From positions 777,682 to 841,681 of the forward strand of contig CAWDWM010000006.1 of the NCBI GenBank assembly GCA_963806015.1: a DNA stretch of 64,000 nt. The letters are read 5' to 3'. The stretch is from JAOPZW01 sp963806015. GTDB lineage: Bacteria; Actinomycetota; Thermoleophilia; Solirubrobacterales; Solirubrobacteraceae. A model generated the notes under the pieces. It ran no database searches, had not been told where the DNA came from, and was given only the letters and a program-made list of their open reading frames with translations. The translations under genes were made by a program, and so were the position numbers. Below are positions 1 to 8,605 of this stretch, in pieces (the first letter of the stretch is position 1; each line of letters opens with the position of its first letter).

Positions 1-1
1 C

Positions 2-787
2 TACGCCCTCTCCCAGGCCGCCACCGCGGGGTGGACGTCGGCGCAGACGCTCGGCATCGGCGGCGCGGGACTGGCCGGGCTCGCCGGGCTGGCGGCGCTG
101 GAGCTGCGCACGGCGCAGCCGCTGCTGCGGGTGCAGAGGCTGGCCGATCGCGCCGTCGGCGGAGGCGCAGTGATGATGCTCGCCGCGTCGGCCGTGCTCT
201 TCGGGTCCTTCCTCGTCACGTCGCTGTACCTGCAGAACGTGCTGGGCACCGGCCCCATGGAGACCGGCCTGGCCTTCCTGCCCCTGGCCGTGGCGACCGG
301 CGCCGGCGCGCACATCGGCAGCCAGGTCGTGCGCCACGCGGGCGTCCGCCTCCCCCTCGCCGGCGCCTTCGCCGTGGCGGCGGCGGGGCTGCTCATGCTC
401 GCCGGCGTCGACGCCGGCGGCAGCTACGTGGCCGACGTGCTGCCCGGCGTGCTGGTCACCGGAGTCGGCCTCGGCGTCGCCCTCGTCGGCGTCGCCGTCT
501 CGGTGCTCACGGGCGCGCGCGAGGACGAGACCGGGATGCTGTCGGGACTCAACACGACGGGCCATGAGATCGGCGGCTCGCTCGGCATCGCCGTCCTGGT
601 GACCATCGCCACCGGCGCGATCGGCGGTGCCGGCGGTCCGGCCGCGCTCGCGTCGGCGCTGGGCGACGCGTACCTGGCCGCGGCGATCATCGCCGGCGCC
701 GCCGCGGTGCTCGCGCTGGTGGTGCTGCCCTCGGCCCGCAGCTTCCTGCCAAGGTTGCGCCTCGCGCCGAGCATGCCCATGCACTAG
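2..787 (+). CDS. MFS transporter, DHA2/EmrB-QacA-like, C-terminal part
   Basis: The reading frame is open from the window edge, so the N-terminal half is missing. About 261 residues remain. They hold several hydrophobic stretches with Gly/Ala-rich helices and a central segment (VLGTGPMETGLAFLPLAV) typical of the second half of 14-helix drug exporters: a loop before helix 9, then a Gly-rich helix. Near the end, the stretch around GLNTTGHEIGGSLGIAVL matches the conserved late helix of EmrB/QacA-type proton antiporters. The TetR gene begins 8 bases after the stop in the same direction, a common arrangement for a regulator and the exporter it controls. The substrate cannot be read from sequence. 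Confidence 0.85.
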   Translation, partial: YALSQAATAGWTSAQTLGIGGAGLAGLAGLAALELRTAQPLLRVQRLADRAVGGGAVMMLAASAVLFGSFLVTSLYLQNVLGTGPMETGLAFLPLAVATGAGAHIGSQVVRHAGVRLPLAGAFAVAAAGLLMLAGVDAGGSYVADVLPGVLVTGVGLGVALVGVAVSVLTGAREDETGMLSGLNTTGHEIGGSLGIAVLVTIATGAIGGAGGPAALASALGDAYLAAAIIAGAAAVLALVVLPSARSFLPRLRLAPSMPMH

Positions 788-795
788 GACGCCCG

Positions 796-1407
796 ATGCC
801 GCCCGCACGCAAGCCATCCTCTCCCGCTCCCTCTCGCCGCCGCGCCGATGCGCAGCGCAGCGTGGACCGGATCCTGGACGCGGCGGTGGACGCGCTGGCG
901 GACGACCCCGAGGCGAGCATGGCCGAGGTCGCCCGCCGCGCGGGCGTGGTGCGAGCCACGGTCTACGTCCACTTTCCGACCCGCGAGTCCCTGCTCGACG
1001 CCGTGACCGACCGCGCGATCGCCGAGGTCACACGCGTGATCGCCGGGGCCGAGCCCGAGCGCGGCGCGCCGGCGGACGCGCTGGCGCGCGTCGTGGCGGC
1101 GGCGTGGCGCGCCCTCGGCCGCTTCCACGGGCTCGTCGCGATCAACACGCGACTGCCCCAGGACGAGCTGCACCGCCGTCACGCACCGGTCCTCGCGCTG
1201 CTCGCGCCGCTGATCGAGCGCGGGCAGCGCGACGGAACCTTCCGGGCGGAGGTATCCGTGCGCTGGCACCTCGCGATGGTCCTTGCGCTCGTCCACGCCG
1301 CGAGCGGCGAGCTACGGGCCGGCCACCTGCCGGCGGACGAGATCCAGGCCGCCGCCGTGACGACGGTCCTCGGCGCGGTCGTTGCGAACAGCGCCCAGAT
1401 CGATTAG
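796..1407 (+). CDS. TetR/AcrR family transcriptional regulator
   Basis: A 203-residue protein, the usual TetR length. The N-terminal helix-turn-helix spans about residues 25-65: RILDAAVDAL, then MAEVARRAGVVRATVYVHFP, the classical TetR recognition pattern ending in a Y-x-HF motif. The C-terminal two thirds are helical, Ala/Leu-rich and variable, as expected for a ligand-binding dimerisation domain. It starts 8 bases after the MFS exporter and is probably cotranscribed with it. By family precedent it would repress the exporter until an inducer binds. The ligand is unknown. Confidence 0.9.
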   Translation: MPPARKPSSPAPSRRRADAQRSVDRILDAAVDALADDPEASMAEVARRAGVVRATVYVHFPTRESLLDAVTDRAIAEVTRVIAGAEPERGAPADALARVVAAAWRALGRFHGLVAINTRLPQDELHRRHAPVLALLAPLIERGQRDGTFRAEVSVRWHLAMVLALVHAASGELRAGHLPADEIQAAAVTTVLGAVVANSAQID

Positions 1408-1419
1408 ACCTGACAGATC

Positions 1420-1935
1420 ATGCGGGGCAAGCACAGATCGAGCCGGAACGTGGCGACCGCGGTCGTGGCGCTGGCGGCGTTCCTGGCACTCACCGCGGTT
1501 GCCTTCGGGCTGCCGCCGTTCACCACGGCGCCGAAGACCGCAGCGGGCAGCGGCGGGCAGGCCGAGCTGTTCGGGGCCGCGGCCGGCTGCCACTCGACCT
1601 ACGACCGCTTCGTCATCCGCGCGCGCTTCGCGACGCCCGGCTACGACGTGCGCTACGTCAGCCGGATCGTCGCCGACGGTTCGGGCAACCCGGTGTCGCT
1701 GCTGGGCACCAAGCGCATCCGCATCATCGTCCGCAACGCGCGCGGGCACACGAGCTCGGGGACCAACCTCCTGCCCAGCGTCATCACGCCGGGGTGCTCG
1801 AACCTGCGGCAGGCCAAGAAGGCCGGCGACTTCGAGGGCGTCGTCACCTACGGGCTCGGGCTGCGCCGCAGGACGGGCTTCCGGGTCTTCCGCCTCACCG
1901 CCCCGACGCGGATCGTCATCGACGTCGCGCACTGA
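1420..1935 (+). CDS. secreted AMIN-like domain protein
   Basis: 171 residues. A basic N-terminus (MRGKHRSSRN) is followed by a hydrophobic signal segment (about residues 11-30). After a short linker comes a compact beta-rich domain starting at YDRFVIRARF, with GYDVRYV, LLGTKRIRIIV and a closing RIVIDVAH strand. This matches the actinobacterial AMIN-like family (domains related to the AMIN domain of cell-wall amidases) as I remember it. Two cysteines (in AGCHS and PGCSN) could form a disulfide. It lies 12 bases after the TetR stop but probably has an unrelated extracytoplasmic role, possibly at the cell wall. Confidence 0.6.
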   Translation: MRGKHRSSRNVATAVVALAAFLALTAVAFGLPPFTTAPKTAAGSGGQAELFGAAAGCHSTYDRFVIRARFATPGYDVRYVSRIVADGSGNPVSLLGTKRIRIIVRNARGHTSSGTNLLPSVITPGCSNLRQAKKAGDFEGVVTYGLGLRRRTGFRVFRLTAPTRIVIDVAH

Positions 1936-2199
1936 GCCGGCGCGCCGGCCACGGCGGCGTCGAGCGCGCCCACGTCCCCATCGAGGGTCACGAGGACCGG
2001 GACGCGCTCGTTCGCCGCCGCGGCACCGCCGGTCAGCGCGTCGAGGCGCGCGACCAGGCGCGGGGTCGAGGTGCGTGTGACCTTCTTATGCCGCGCCGGC
2101 CCAAGCCGGGGTGCTGCCCAGATCACATGGTTTCGCGGGGACAAACCCCACAAAAGCTCCCACTCGACCGCAGGCTCGCCGCGTCCTAGCCTGTGGGCC

Positions 2200-2619
2200 A
2201 TGTTCGCACCCACGCGGCTGGTCGCCCGGCCGGCATTCGACCTCGAGACCGAGGCGCCATGCGGGACCTCGGTGGCCGAGGCGCGCGAAGCGCATGCCTT
2301 CTGGCGCGAGCGCCTGAAGCGCCTCCCCTGGTACCGCCGCGCCGCTCGCGCCGAGGCGCGCGCGATGGCCGCACGCTGGCAGCGCCGGATGCTCCAGGCC
2401 GAGCTCGAGCGCTGGCGGCTGCCCGGCCTCGCCCGCCCGCTGTTCGCGGTGATGGACTGGTGGGGACCCAGCCGCGGCGTTGCCGCGCGTCAGGCCACCA
2501 GGCGCGCGCTGCGCGTCTCGCCGCTGGCGCGCATGGTCGCGCTGGCCGCGACGGCGGTGACGGTCACCGCGCTGGCCGTGCTGGTCCTCGTGGTCGTCGC
2601 TATCGCTGCGCTCGTCTGA
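2200..2619 (+). CDS. hypothetical protein with one C-terminal membrane helix
   Basis: 139 residues starting at an ATG in a well-coding high-GC frame. The first 110 residues are Arg/Ala-rich and probably helical (FWRERLKRLPWYRRAARAEA, then AMAARWQRRMLQAELERWRL). The last 28 form a single strong transmembrane segment (MVALAATAVTVTALAVLVLV). This looks like a tail-anchored cytoplasmic protein. I recognise no family. The 260 bases upstream hold no convincing gene. Confidence 0.5.
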   Translation: MFAPTRLVARPAFDLETEAPCGTSVAEAREAHAFWRERLKRLPWYRRAARAEARAMAARWQRRMLQAELERWRLPGLARPLFAVMDWWGPSRGVAARQATRRALRVSPLARMVALAATAVTVTALAVLVLVVVAIAALV

Positions 2620-2662
2620 GCTCGCTGAACGCGGGCGCCGGACGCGTAGAGTGGACGCGGCC

Positions 2663-3478
2663 ATGGACGTCGGCATCGGCCTCCCCAACACGATCCCGGG
2701 GACCGACGGGCGCCTCGTCGTCGAATGGGCGCGGCGCGCCGACGGTGGCCCCTTCTCGACGCTCGGGGTGCTGGACCGACTCGCCTACGACTCGATCGAT
2801 CCGTTCGCCGCGCTCGCCGCCGCGGCCGGCGTCACCGAGCGCGTCGGCCTGGCGACGATGATCGCCATCGGCCCGCTGCGCAACGCCGCGCTGCTCGTCA
2901 AGCAGGCGGCATCGGTTGACGCGCTGTCCGCAGGCCGCCTCACGCTGGGCCTCGCCGTGGGCGCGCGGCTCGACGACTACGAGGCCGCGGGCGTCGACCA
3001 CCGGGGCCGCGGCCCGCGCCTCTCCGAGCAGCTCGCCGCGCTGCGCGACGGCGACGCCCTCGGCGTCCGTCCCGACCTGCCGCTGCTCGTCGGCGGCACC
3101 GTCGGCCCCGCCTTCGCGCGGATGGCGCGCTACGCCGACGGCTACGCGCACAACGGCGGCCCCCCGCGCGCATTCGCCCGCGCGGCGGCGAGCGCGCTCG
3201 CCGCGTGGAGCGACCTCGACCGGCCGGGGCGCCCGCTGCTGTGGGGCCAGGGCTACTTCGCCCTCGGCGACGAGCCGATAGGGGCGGCGTACCTGCGCGA
3301 CTACTACGCGTTCACCGGTCCGTTCGCGGAGAAGATCGCGGCCGGCAACCTCACCTCCGCGCGGGCGATTCGCGACTTCGTGCGCGGCTACGAGGAGGCG
3401 GGCTGCGACGAGCTCATCCTCTTCCCCACCGTCGCCGACCTCGACCAGCTCGAGCGTCTCGCCGAGGTGCTTGCGTGA
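2663..3478 (+). CDS. LLM-class F420/FMN-dependent oxidoreductase
   Basis: 271 residues from the ATG; a GTG 12 bases upstream is possible, but family members begin just before the first strand (VGIGLPNTIPG). Luciferase-like monooxygenase features: the N-terminal strand, FSTLGVLDRLAYDSIDPF, a segment with TERVGLATMIAIGPLRNAAL, and SAGRLTLGLAVGAR, where LLM proteins bind the flavin. It is short for the family (about 300-340). It overlaps the next gene by 4 bases (GTGA), so it belongs to the aromatic-CoA operon. A flavin- or F420-linked oxidation or reduction of a pathway intermediate is plausible, but the substrate is unknown. Confidence 0.85.
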   Translation: MDVGIGLPNTIPGTDGRLVVEWARRADGGPFSTLGVLDRLAYDSIDPFAALAAAAGVTERVGLATMIAIGPLRNAALLVKQAASVDALSAGRLTLGLAVGARLDDYEAAGVDHRGRGPRLSEQLAALRDGDALGVRPDLPLLVGGTVGPAFARMARYADGYAHNGGPPRAFARAAASALAAWSDLDRPGRPLLWGQGYFALGDEPIGAAYLRDYYAFTGPFAEKIAAGNLTSARAIRDFVRGYEEAGCDELILFPTVADLDQLERLAEVLA

Positions 3479-5607
3479 GAGTGCGCATCATCGGCGCCGG
3501 CCCGGCCGGCCTCTACCTCGCGATCCTGCTCAAGAAGGCCGACCGCACCCATGACGTCGCCGTAATCGAGCGCAACGCGCCCGACGCGACCTTCGGCTGG
3601 GGCGTCGTGTTCTCCGAGGAGACGCTCGGAGCGCTGCGCGACGCCGATCCCGAGAGCCACCTGCAGATCACCGACACCTTCGCGCGCTGGCCCGCGATCG
3701 ACATCCACCACCGCGGGCGGGTGCTGCGCTCGCGCGGCCACGCCTTCTCGGCCATCCCGCGCAAGCTGCTCCTGCACATCCTCCAGCTGCGTGCGCGCGA
3801 GCTTGGCGCCGAGCTGCGCTTCGACACCGAGGTGACCGACGTCGCCGAGCAGGACGCGGACCTCGTCGTGGGCGCGGACGGCGTGAACAGCCTCGTACGC
3901 CGAACGTACGCCGCGGACTTCGGCGAGCGCGTCGCGCCGCAGGGCTGCAAGTACGTCTGGTTCGGCACCGACCTCGTGCTCGACGCCTTCACCTTCATCT
4001 TCAAGGCGACCGAGGCCGGGCTCGTCCAGGTCCACGCCTATCCCTTCGACGAGCACACGAGCACCTGGATCGTCGAGTGCCCCGAGCACACGTGGCGCCG
4101 GCTGGGCTTCGACGCGATGGACGAGGCCGAGTCGCTGCACGCCTGCGAGGCGCTGTTCGCCGAGGAGCTGCAAGGCCACCGGCTCATGAGCAACCGCTCG
4201 CTGTGGACGAGCTTCCTGCTCGTGCGCAACGAGAGCTGGCACCGCGGCAATGTCGTGCTGCTCGGCGACGCCGCCCACACCGCGCACTTCTCGATCGGCT
4301 CGGGCACGAAGCTCGCCATGGAGGACGCGATCGCGCTCTCGCAGGCGTTCCTGCGCCACCCTGGCGACCTCGAGCGCGCGCTGGTGGACTACGAGCTCGA
4401 GCGCCAGCCCGTCGTCGAGCGCTTCCAGCAGGCCGCCGGCGACAGCGCGGCGTACTTCTCCCGCGTGGAGCAATACGCGCCCATGGAGCCGATGCCGTTC
4501 GCCTTCAACCTGCTCACGCGCAGCGGCCGCGTGACCCACGCGAACCTCGCCCAGCGCGACCCGCAGTTCGTCCGCGTGCTCGACGCGTGGTTCCACGGCG
4601 GCGTCCCGGGGGCGGTCGCGCCGCCACCGCTGTTCGCGCCCTGGCGTGGCCTGCGCAACCGCGTCGTCCGCGCCACCGCCGAGCCCGAGCGCATGCCCGA
4701 GCTCGCGCGCACCGGGGCGGGCCTCGTCCTCGCCGGTCCCGTCGCCACGACGCTCGACGCGCGCATCGCGCCGGACACCCCGACCCTCCACGATGACGAG
4801 GTCGCCGCCGCGTGGGCCGGCCTCGTCGACGACGTGCACGCGAGCGGCGCGCACGCGGGCGTGCTGCTCACCCACGCCGGGCGCCGGGGGTCGACCCGCC
4901 CCCGCGCCCGCGGCGCCGACCTGCCGCTGCGCGACGGCGGCTGGCCGCTGATCGCACCCTCGCCGATCGCCTACGCGCCGCGGACGCCGGCGCCGCGCGC
5001 ACTGAGCGCCGACGCGATGGGCAGCATGTCCGAGGCGTTCGCGGCGGCCGCCCGCCGCGCCGACGCCGCCGGGTTCGACGTGCTCGAGCTCGACATGGGG
5101 CACGGCTACCTGCTCGCGTCGTTCCTCTCGCCCGAGTCAAACCGGCGCGAGGACGAGTACGGCGGCGACCTCACCGGCCGCCTGCGCTTCCCGCTGCAGG
5201 TGCTCGACGCGGTGCGCGAGGCGTGGCCGCAGGAGCGCCTGCTCGCGGTGCGACTGAACGTCATGGACGGCACGCGGCACGGGCTCAAGCTTGCCGAGGG
5301 CATCGCGATCGCGCGCGAGCTGGCGGTGCACGGCTGCGGGCTGGTCCACGTCGTGGCCGGACAGACCGTGCCCGAGGCATCGCAGGCCGATTACCGCCGC
5401 GGGTTCCTCACCCCGCTCGCCGACCGCGTGCGCGCCGAGGCGCGCGTACCGACGCTCGTCGGCGGCTACCTGACCACCCTCGACGAGGCGAACACGATCC
5501 TCGGAGCCGGCCGCGCCGACCTGTGCCTGCTCGACGTCCCCGACAGCGATCTCGAGCGCCAGGTCCTCGAGGCGCCCGAGCCGGCCACCACGGCGGCGCT
5601 GGCCTAG
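3475..5607 (+). CDS. bifunctional FAD monooxygenase / OYE-type reductase (2-aminobenzoyl-CoA or salicylyl-CoA type)
   Basis: 710 residues from a GTG overlapping the previous stop. Residues about 1-380 are a class A flavoprotein hydroxylase: the Rossmann motif VRIIGAGPAGLYLAIL, the substrate-pocket region TFGWGVVFSEETL, DLVVGADGVNSLVRR, and the second FAD motif VVLLGDAAHTAHF. Residues about 390-700 are an old-yellow-enzyme TIM barrel: LTHAGRRGS, the active-site region DMGHGYLLASFLSP, NRREDEYGG, and a C-terminal VPTLVGGY. This fusion is known from 2-aminobenzoyl-CoA monooxygenase/reductase and salicylyl-CoA 5-hydroxylase, which dearomatise or hydroxylate the CoA thioester. Neighbouring CoA ligase, beta-oxidation-type enzymes and RidA favour aminobenzoyl-CoA. 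The protein is somewhat short, and the start of the OYE domain is divergent (see findings). Confidence 0.88.
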   Translation: MRVRIIGAGPAGLYLAILLKKADRTHDVAVIERNAPDATFGWGVVFSEETLGALRDADPESHLQITDTFARWPAIDIHHRGRVLRSRGHAFSAIPRKLLLHILQLRARELGAELRFDTEVTDVAEQDADLVVGADGVNSLVRRTYAADFGERVAPQGCKYVWFGTDLVLDAFTFIFKATEAGLVQVHAYPFDEHTSTWIVECPEHTWRRLGFDAMDEAESLHACEALFAEELQGHRLMSNRSLWTSFLLVRNESWHRGNVVLLGDAAHTAHFSIGSGTKLAMEDAIALSQAFLRHPGDLERALVDYELERQPVVERFQQAAGDSAAYFSRVEQYAPMEPMPFAFNLLTRSGRVTHANLAQRDPQFVRVLDAWFHGGVPGAVAPPPLFAPWRGLRNRVVRATAEPERMPELARTGAGLVLAGPVATTLDARIAPDTPTLHDDEVAAAWAGLVDDVHASGAHAGVLLTHAGRRGSTRPRARGADLPLRDGGWPLIAPSPIAYAPRTPAPRALSADAMGSMSEAFAAAARRADAAGFDVLELDMGHGYLLASFLSPESNRREDEYGGDLTGRLRFPLQVLDAVREAWPQERLLAVRLNVMDGTRHGLKLAEGIAIARELAVHGCGLVHVVAGQTVPEASQADYRRGFLTPLADRVRAEARVPTLVGGYLTTLDEANTILGAGRADLCLLDVPDSDLERQVLEAPEPATTAALA

Positions 5608-6321
5608 ATGCGCCTCGCCGAGCTCACCTCCCCCGGCCTCGAGGCGCTGCGCGAGCGCCGGCCCGTCGCGCTGTGGCCGGTCGGCGCGGTCGAGCCGCAC
5701 GGCCCGCACGCCCCGCTCGGGACCGACACGCTCATCTCGGTCGGGATGTGCGAGCGCGCCGCCGCGCGGCTCGACGATCCGCCCGCAGTGGTGCTGCCGG
5801 CGCTGGCGTTCGGCGTCACGCGCTACGGCACGGCCTTCGCCGGCGCCATCGGGATCAGCGCAGCGACCCTGCGTGCGGTCGTGCTCGACGTCGCGGCGTC
5901 GGTCGAGCAGCAGGGCTTGCGCCGCCTGGTCATCGTCAACAACCACTTCGAGCCCGACCAGGTCGCGACGCTGCGCGCCGCGGCGGCCGACGCCGGTGCG
6001 CTCTACCTCGACCTCGTGCGCCGCCGCAACGCGCAACGGCTCACCGACGAGTTCCGCCGCGGCTCCTGCCACGCGGGGCGCTACGAGACGTCGCTCGTGC
6101 TCGCCGACGCGCCGCAGCTGGTCGACTCCTCAGCGGCCGACCTGCCCGCCAACGAGGTGGACATGCCGGCAGCGATGGCCGCCGGCGCCACCGACTTCCT
6201 CGCGATGGGCATGGAGCGCGCGTACTGCGGCGCGCCCGCGGAGGCCAGCGCCCAGGAGGGCCGCGCGACGTTCGAGACCCTGACCGACATGCTGGTCGAG
6301 CTCGTCCGCGCCGAGGCGTAG
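5608..6321 (+). CDS. creatininase-family metal-dependent amidohydrolase
   Basis: 237 residues, starting directly after the previous stop. Creatininase-family hallmarks: LWPVGAVEPHGPHAPLGTDT (metal-binding Glu, His and Asp), a middle FGVTRYGTAFAGAIGIS, and VIVNNHFEPDQ with RGSCHAGRYETSL, which carry further metal ligands. Family members cleave cyclic amides or act as other amidohydrolases. A creatininase-like gene inside an aromatic-CoA operon suggests hydrolysis of an amide or cyclic imide intermediate, but this is inference. Its stop directly abuts the ATG of the ligase gene, indicating tight translational coupling. Confidence 0.85.
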   Translation: MRLAELTSPGLEALRERRPVALWPVGAVEPHGPHAPLGTDTLISVGMCERAAARLDDPPAVVLPALAFGVTRYGTAFAGAIGISAATLRAVVLDVAASVEQQGLRRLVIVNNHFEPDQVATLRAAAADAGALYLDLVRRRNAQRLTDEFRRGSCHAGRYETSLVLADAPQLVDSSAADLPANEVDMPAAMAAGATDFLAMGMERAYCGAPAEASAQEGRATFETLTDMLVELVRAEA

Positions 6322-7857
6322 ATGGAGCGCTTCAACCTCACGAGCTGGTTCGTCGATCGCCACCTCGAGGAGGGGCGCGGCGATCGCACCGCGCTGCTGT
6401 GCGGCGAGCGGCGAGTGAGCTACGCCGAGCTCTCCGCGCTCGTCAACCGCGCCGGCCATGTCCTGCGCGAGCTCGGCGTCCGCCAGGAGGAGCGCGTGCT
6501 GCTCGCGCTCTCCGACGGGGTCGAGTTCGTGGCCACCTGGTACGCCGCGCAGAAGATCGGCGCGGTCACCGCCGAGGTCTACACCTTCCTGCCGGTCAAG
6601 GACTTCGCCTACTACCTGGATTACACGCGGGCCGGCGTGGTGGTGGCCGACGCGACCACGCTCGACCGCGTGCGCGAGGCGCGCGACGAGCTGGGCGACC
6701 GGCCGTGGCCGCGCGCGCTGCTGGCGGTCGGCGTCCCGCCGGACCAGCTGCGGGAGGGCGAGGCGAGCTTCGACGCGCTCGTCGCCGATGCCCCGGCCGC
6801 GCTCGACCCCGCCCCCACGTCGGCCGACGACATCGCCATCTGGAAGTTCACGACCGGCTCGACCGGCATGCCGAAGGCGTGCGTGCACCGGATGCAGACG
6901 CCGCTGCGCAGCTTCGAGCACTACGCGCGCGGCGTGCTCGACATCCGCGAGGACGATCTCGTGCTGCCGGTCCCGAAGCTGTTCTTCGGCTACGCGCGCG
7001 ACCTCGCGGCGCTCTACCCGTTCGGCGTCGGCGCCGCGGGGATCGTCTTCGCAGAGCGCTCGACGCCGGAGCGGATGTTCGGGCTCATCGCCCACCACCG
7101 GCCGACGATCCTCGTCAACGTGCCGACGATGATCCGCGCGATGCTCGAGCAGCCCGATCACGACCTGTCGTGCCTGCGGCTGTGCACGTCGGCGGGCGAG
7201 GCGCTGCCCGAGGAGCTGCACCGTCGCTGGACCGAGAGCTTCGGCGTCGAGGTGCTCGACGGCATCGGCTCCTCCGAGGCCTACCACATCTACATCTCCA
7301 ACCGGCCGGGAGCCGGGCGCCCGGGGACGCTCGGCCAGGTCGTGCCGGGCTACGGCGCCCGGGTGGTCGACGAGGACGGCGGCGAGCTGCCCGAGGGCGA
7401 GACCGGCCGACTCTGGATCGAGGGCGACACCGCCGCGCTCATGTACTGGGACGCGCGCGAGAAGTCCGTGCAGACCTACGCGGGCGACCTGATCATGAGC
7501 GGCGACCTCTTCGCGCGCGACGCCGACGGCTTCTTCCACTACCGCGGCCGCGCCGACGACATGCTCAAGGTCGGCGGCATCTGGGTGGCCCCGCAGGAGA
7601 TCGAGCAGTGCCTCGCCGCGCACGCCGACGTGGCCGAGTGCGCTGTCGTGGGCTACGAGGAGGACGGCCTGCAGAGGCCGCGGGCCTTCGTCGTCGCGCG
7701 CGACGGCGCGACGGCCGATGCCGCGGCGCTGCAGGCCCACGTCAAGGCGACGCTGTCGCCGCACAAGTACCCGCGCGACGTGCGCTTCGTCACCGAGCTG
7801 CCCCGGACCGGCTCGGGGAAGATCGACCGGCGCGCCCTGCGCGAGGTGCCCGCGTGA
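6322..7857 (+). CDS. benzoate/2-aminobenzoate-CoA ligase family protein
   Basis: 511 residues, the normal size of an aryl-CoA ligase in the ANL superfamily. The AMP-binding P-loop is FTTGSTGMPKACVHRM (about residue 176). The benzoate-CoA-ligase-type pocket VPKLFFGYARDLA follows. Then come the adenylate-forming motifs DGIGSSEAYHIYI and GDLFARDADGFFHYRGRADD, the hinge MLKVGGIWVAP and the C-terminal catalytic lysine in GSGKIDRRAL. It activates an aromatic carboxylate to its CoA thioester with ATP, supplying the substrate of the monooxygenase/reductase two genes upstream. Substrate choice (benzoate, anthranilate or salicylate) cannot be read directly; context favours anthranilate. Confidence 0.9.
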   Translation: MERFNLTSWFVDRHLEEGRGDRTALLCGERRVSYAELSALVNRAGHVLRELGVRQEERVLLALSDGVEFVATWYAAQKIGAVTAEVYTFLPVKDFAYYLDYTRAGVVVADATTLDRVREARDELGDRPWPRALLAVGVPPDQLREGEASFDALVADAPAALDPAPTSADDIAIWKFTTGSTGMPKACVHRMQTPLRSFEHYARGVLDIREDDLVLPVPKLFFGYARDLAALYPFGVGAAGIVFAERSTPERMFGLIAHHRPTILVNVPTMIRAMLEQPDHDLSCLRLCTSAGEALPEELHRRWTESFGVEVLDGIGSSEAYHIYISNRPGAGRPGTLGQVVPGYGARVVDEDGGELPEGETGRLWIEGDTAALMYWDAREKSVQTYAGDLIMSGDLFARDADGFFHYRGRADDMLKVGGIWVAPQEIEQCLAAHADVAECAVVGYEEDGLQRPRAFVVARDGATADAAALQAHVKATLSPHKYPRDVRFVTELPRTGSGKIDRRALREVPA

Positions 7858-7912
7858 CGGCGCGTCATTGCTCGACTGTCATGACCGGCGACTCCCGAAC
7901 GGAGCCCTCGCG

Positions 7913-8605
7913 ATGAGCCGCCGCGTCGTCGTGACCGGCGGCACGCGGGGCATCGGCGCCGCCATCGCCGCGCGCTTCGCCGCGGCCGGCGACGACGTCG
8001 TCGCGATCGGCCGCGCGCAGTGCGACGTCACCGACGAGGCCGCCGTCAGCGCGCTGTTCGAGCGCATCGGGCCGGTCGACGTGCTGGTCAACAACGCGGG
8101 CGTGGCCGGCAGCGCGCCCCTGGGGCGCACGACGCTCGCCGACTGGCGTGCCCAGCTCGACGTCAACGCGACGGGCGCGTTCCTGTGCACGCGCGCCGCG
8201 CTGCCGGGCATGGTCCAGCGCGACAGCGGGCGGATCGTCACCGTCGCCTCGACGGCCGGCGTCGCCGGCGCTCGGTACACGGCGGCGTACGCCGCCTCCA
8301 AGCACGCCGCGGTCGGGCTCACGCGCGCCGTCGCCGCGGAGGTCGCCGGCACCGGCGTGACCGCCAACGCGGTGTGCCCGGCCTTCGTGCGCACGGACAT
8401 GACGCGCGAGTCGGTTCGACGGATCGCCGCCACGACGGGCCGCAGCGAGGCCGAGGGCGAGGCCGCACTCGCGGCCGCCTCGCCGCTCGGGCGCCTGCTC
8501 GAGCCCGACGAGGTCGCCTTCGCGGTGGCCTTCCTCGCCGCGCCCGAGGCCGGAGCCATCAACGGACAGACGCTCATCCTCGACGGAGGAGGGATCCAGG
8601 CATGA
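7913..8605 (+). CDS. short-chain dehydrogenase/reductase (3-hydroxyacyl-CoA dehydrogenase-like)
   Basis: 230 residues. SDR signatures: TGGTRGIGAAIA (cofactor-binding glycines near the N-terminus), VDVLVNNAGVAG, catalytic Ser in RIVTVASTAGVAG, and YAASKHAAVGL with the Tyr-x-x-x-Lys pair. The C-terminus has INGQTLILDGGG. The first cofactor strand is followed by a short loop with CDVTDEAAV, consistent with NAD(P)H use. It starts about 55 bases after the ligase and overlaps the enoyl-CoA hydratase by 4 bases (ATGA). Placed between a CoA ligase and a crotonase, it probably oxidises a cyclic or chain 3-hydroxyacyl-CoA produced after ring reduction. Confidence 0.88.
   Translation: MSRRVVVTGGTRGIGAAIAARFAAAGDDVVAIGRAQCDVTDEAAVSALFERIGPVDVLVNNAGVAGSAPLGRTTLADWRAQLDVNATGAFLCTRAALPGMVQRDSGRIVTVASTAGVAGARYTAAYAASKHAAVGLTRAVAAEVAGTGVTANAVCPAFVRTDMTRESVRRIAATTGRSEAEGEAALAAASPLGRLLEPDEVAFAVAFLAAPEAGAINGQTLILDGGGIQA

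Noticed and set aside
1848..2213. Minus-strand frame covering the gap after the AMIN-like gene
   Set aside because: Part of it looks weakly coding (RTSTPRLVARLDALTGG), but it overlaps a better gene, has no ribosome site and no recognised domain.
2651..2662. GTG start 12 bases upstream for the LLM gene
   Set aside because: The added MDAA residues do not belong to the family's first strand, and neither start has a clear ribosome site; the ATG fits the fold better.
3388..5103. Long open frame antisense to the monooxygenase/reductase (571 codons)
   Set aside because: Gly/Arg/Val-rich composition with no family motif, fully inside a clear gene; typical high-GC shadow frame.
6130..7764. Long antisense frame over the CoA ligase
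   Set aside because: Low-complexity His/Arg/Gly translation mirroring the ligase codons; no motif or ribosome site.
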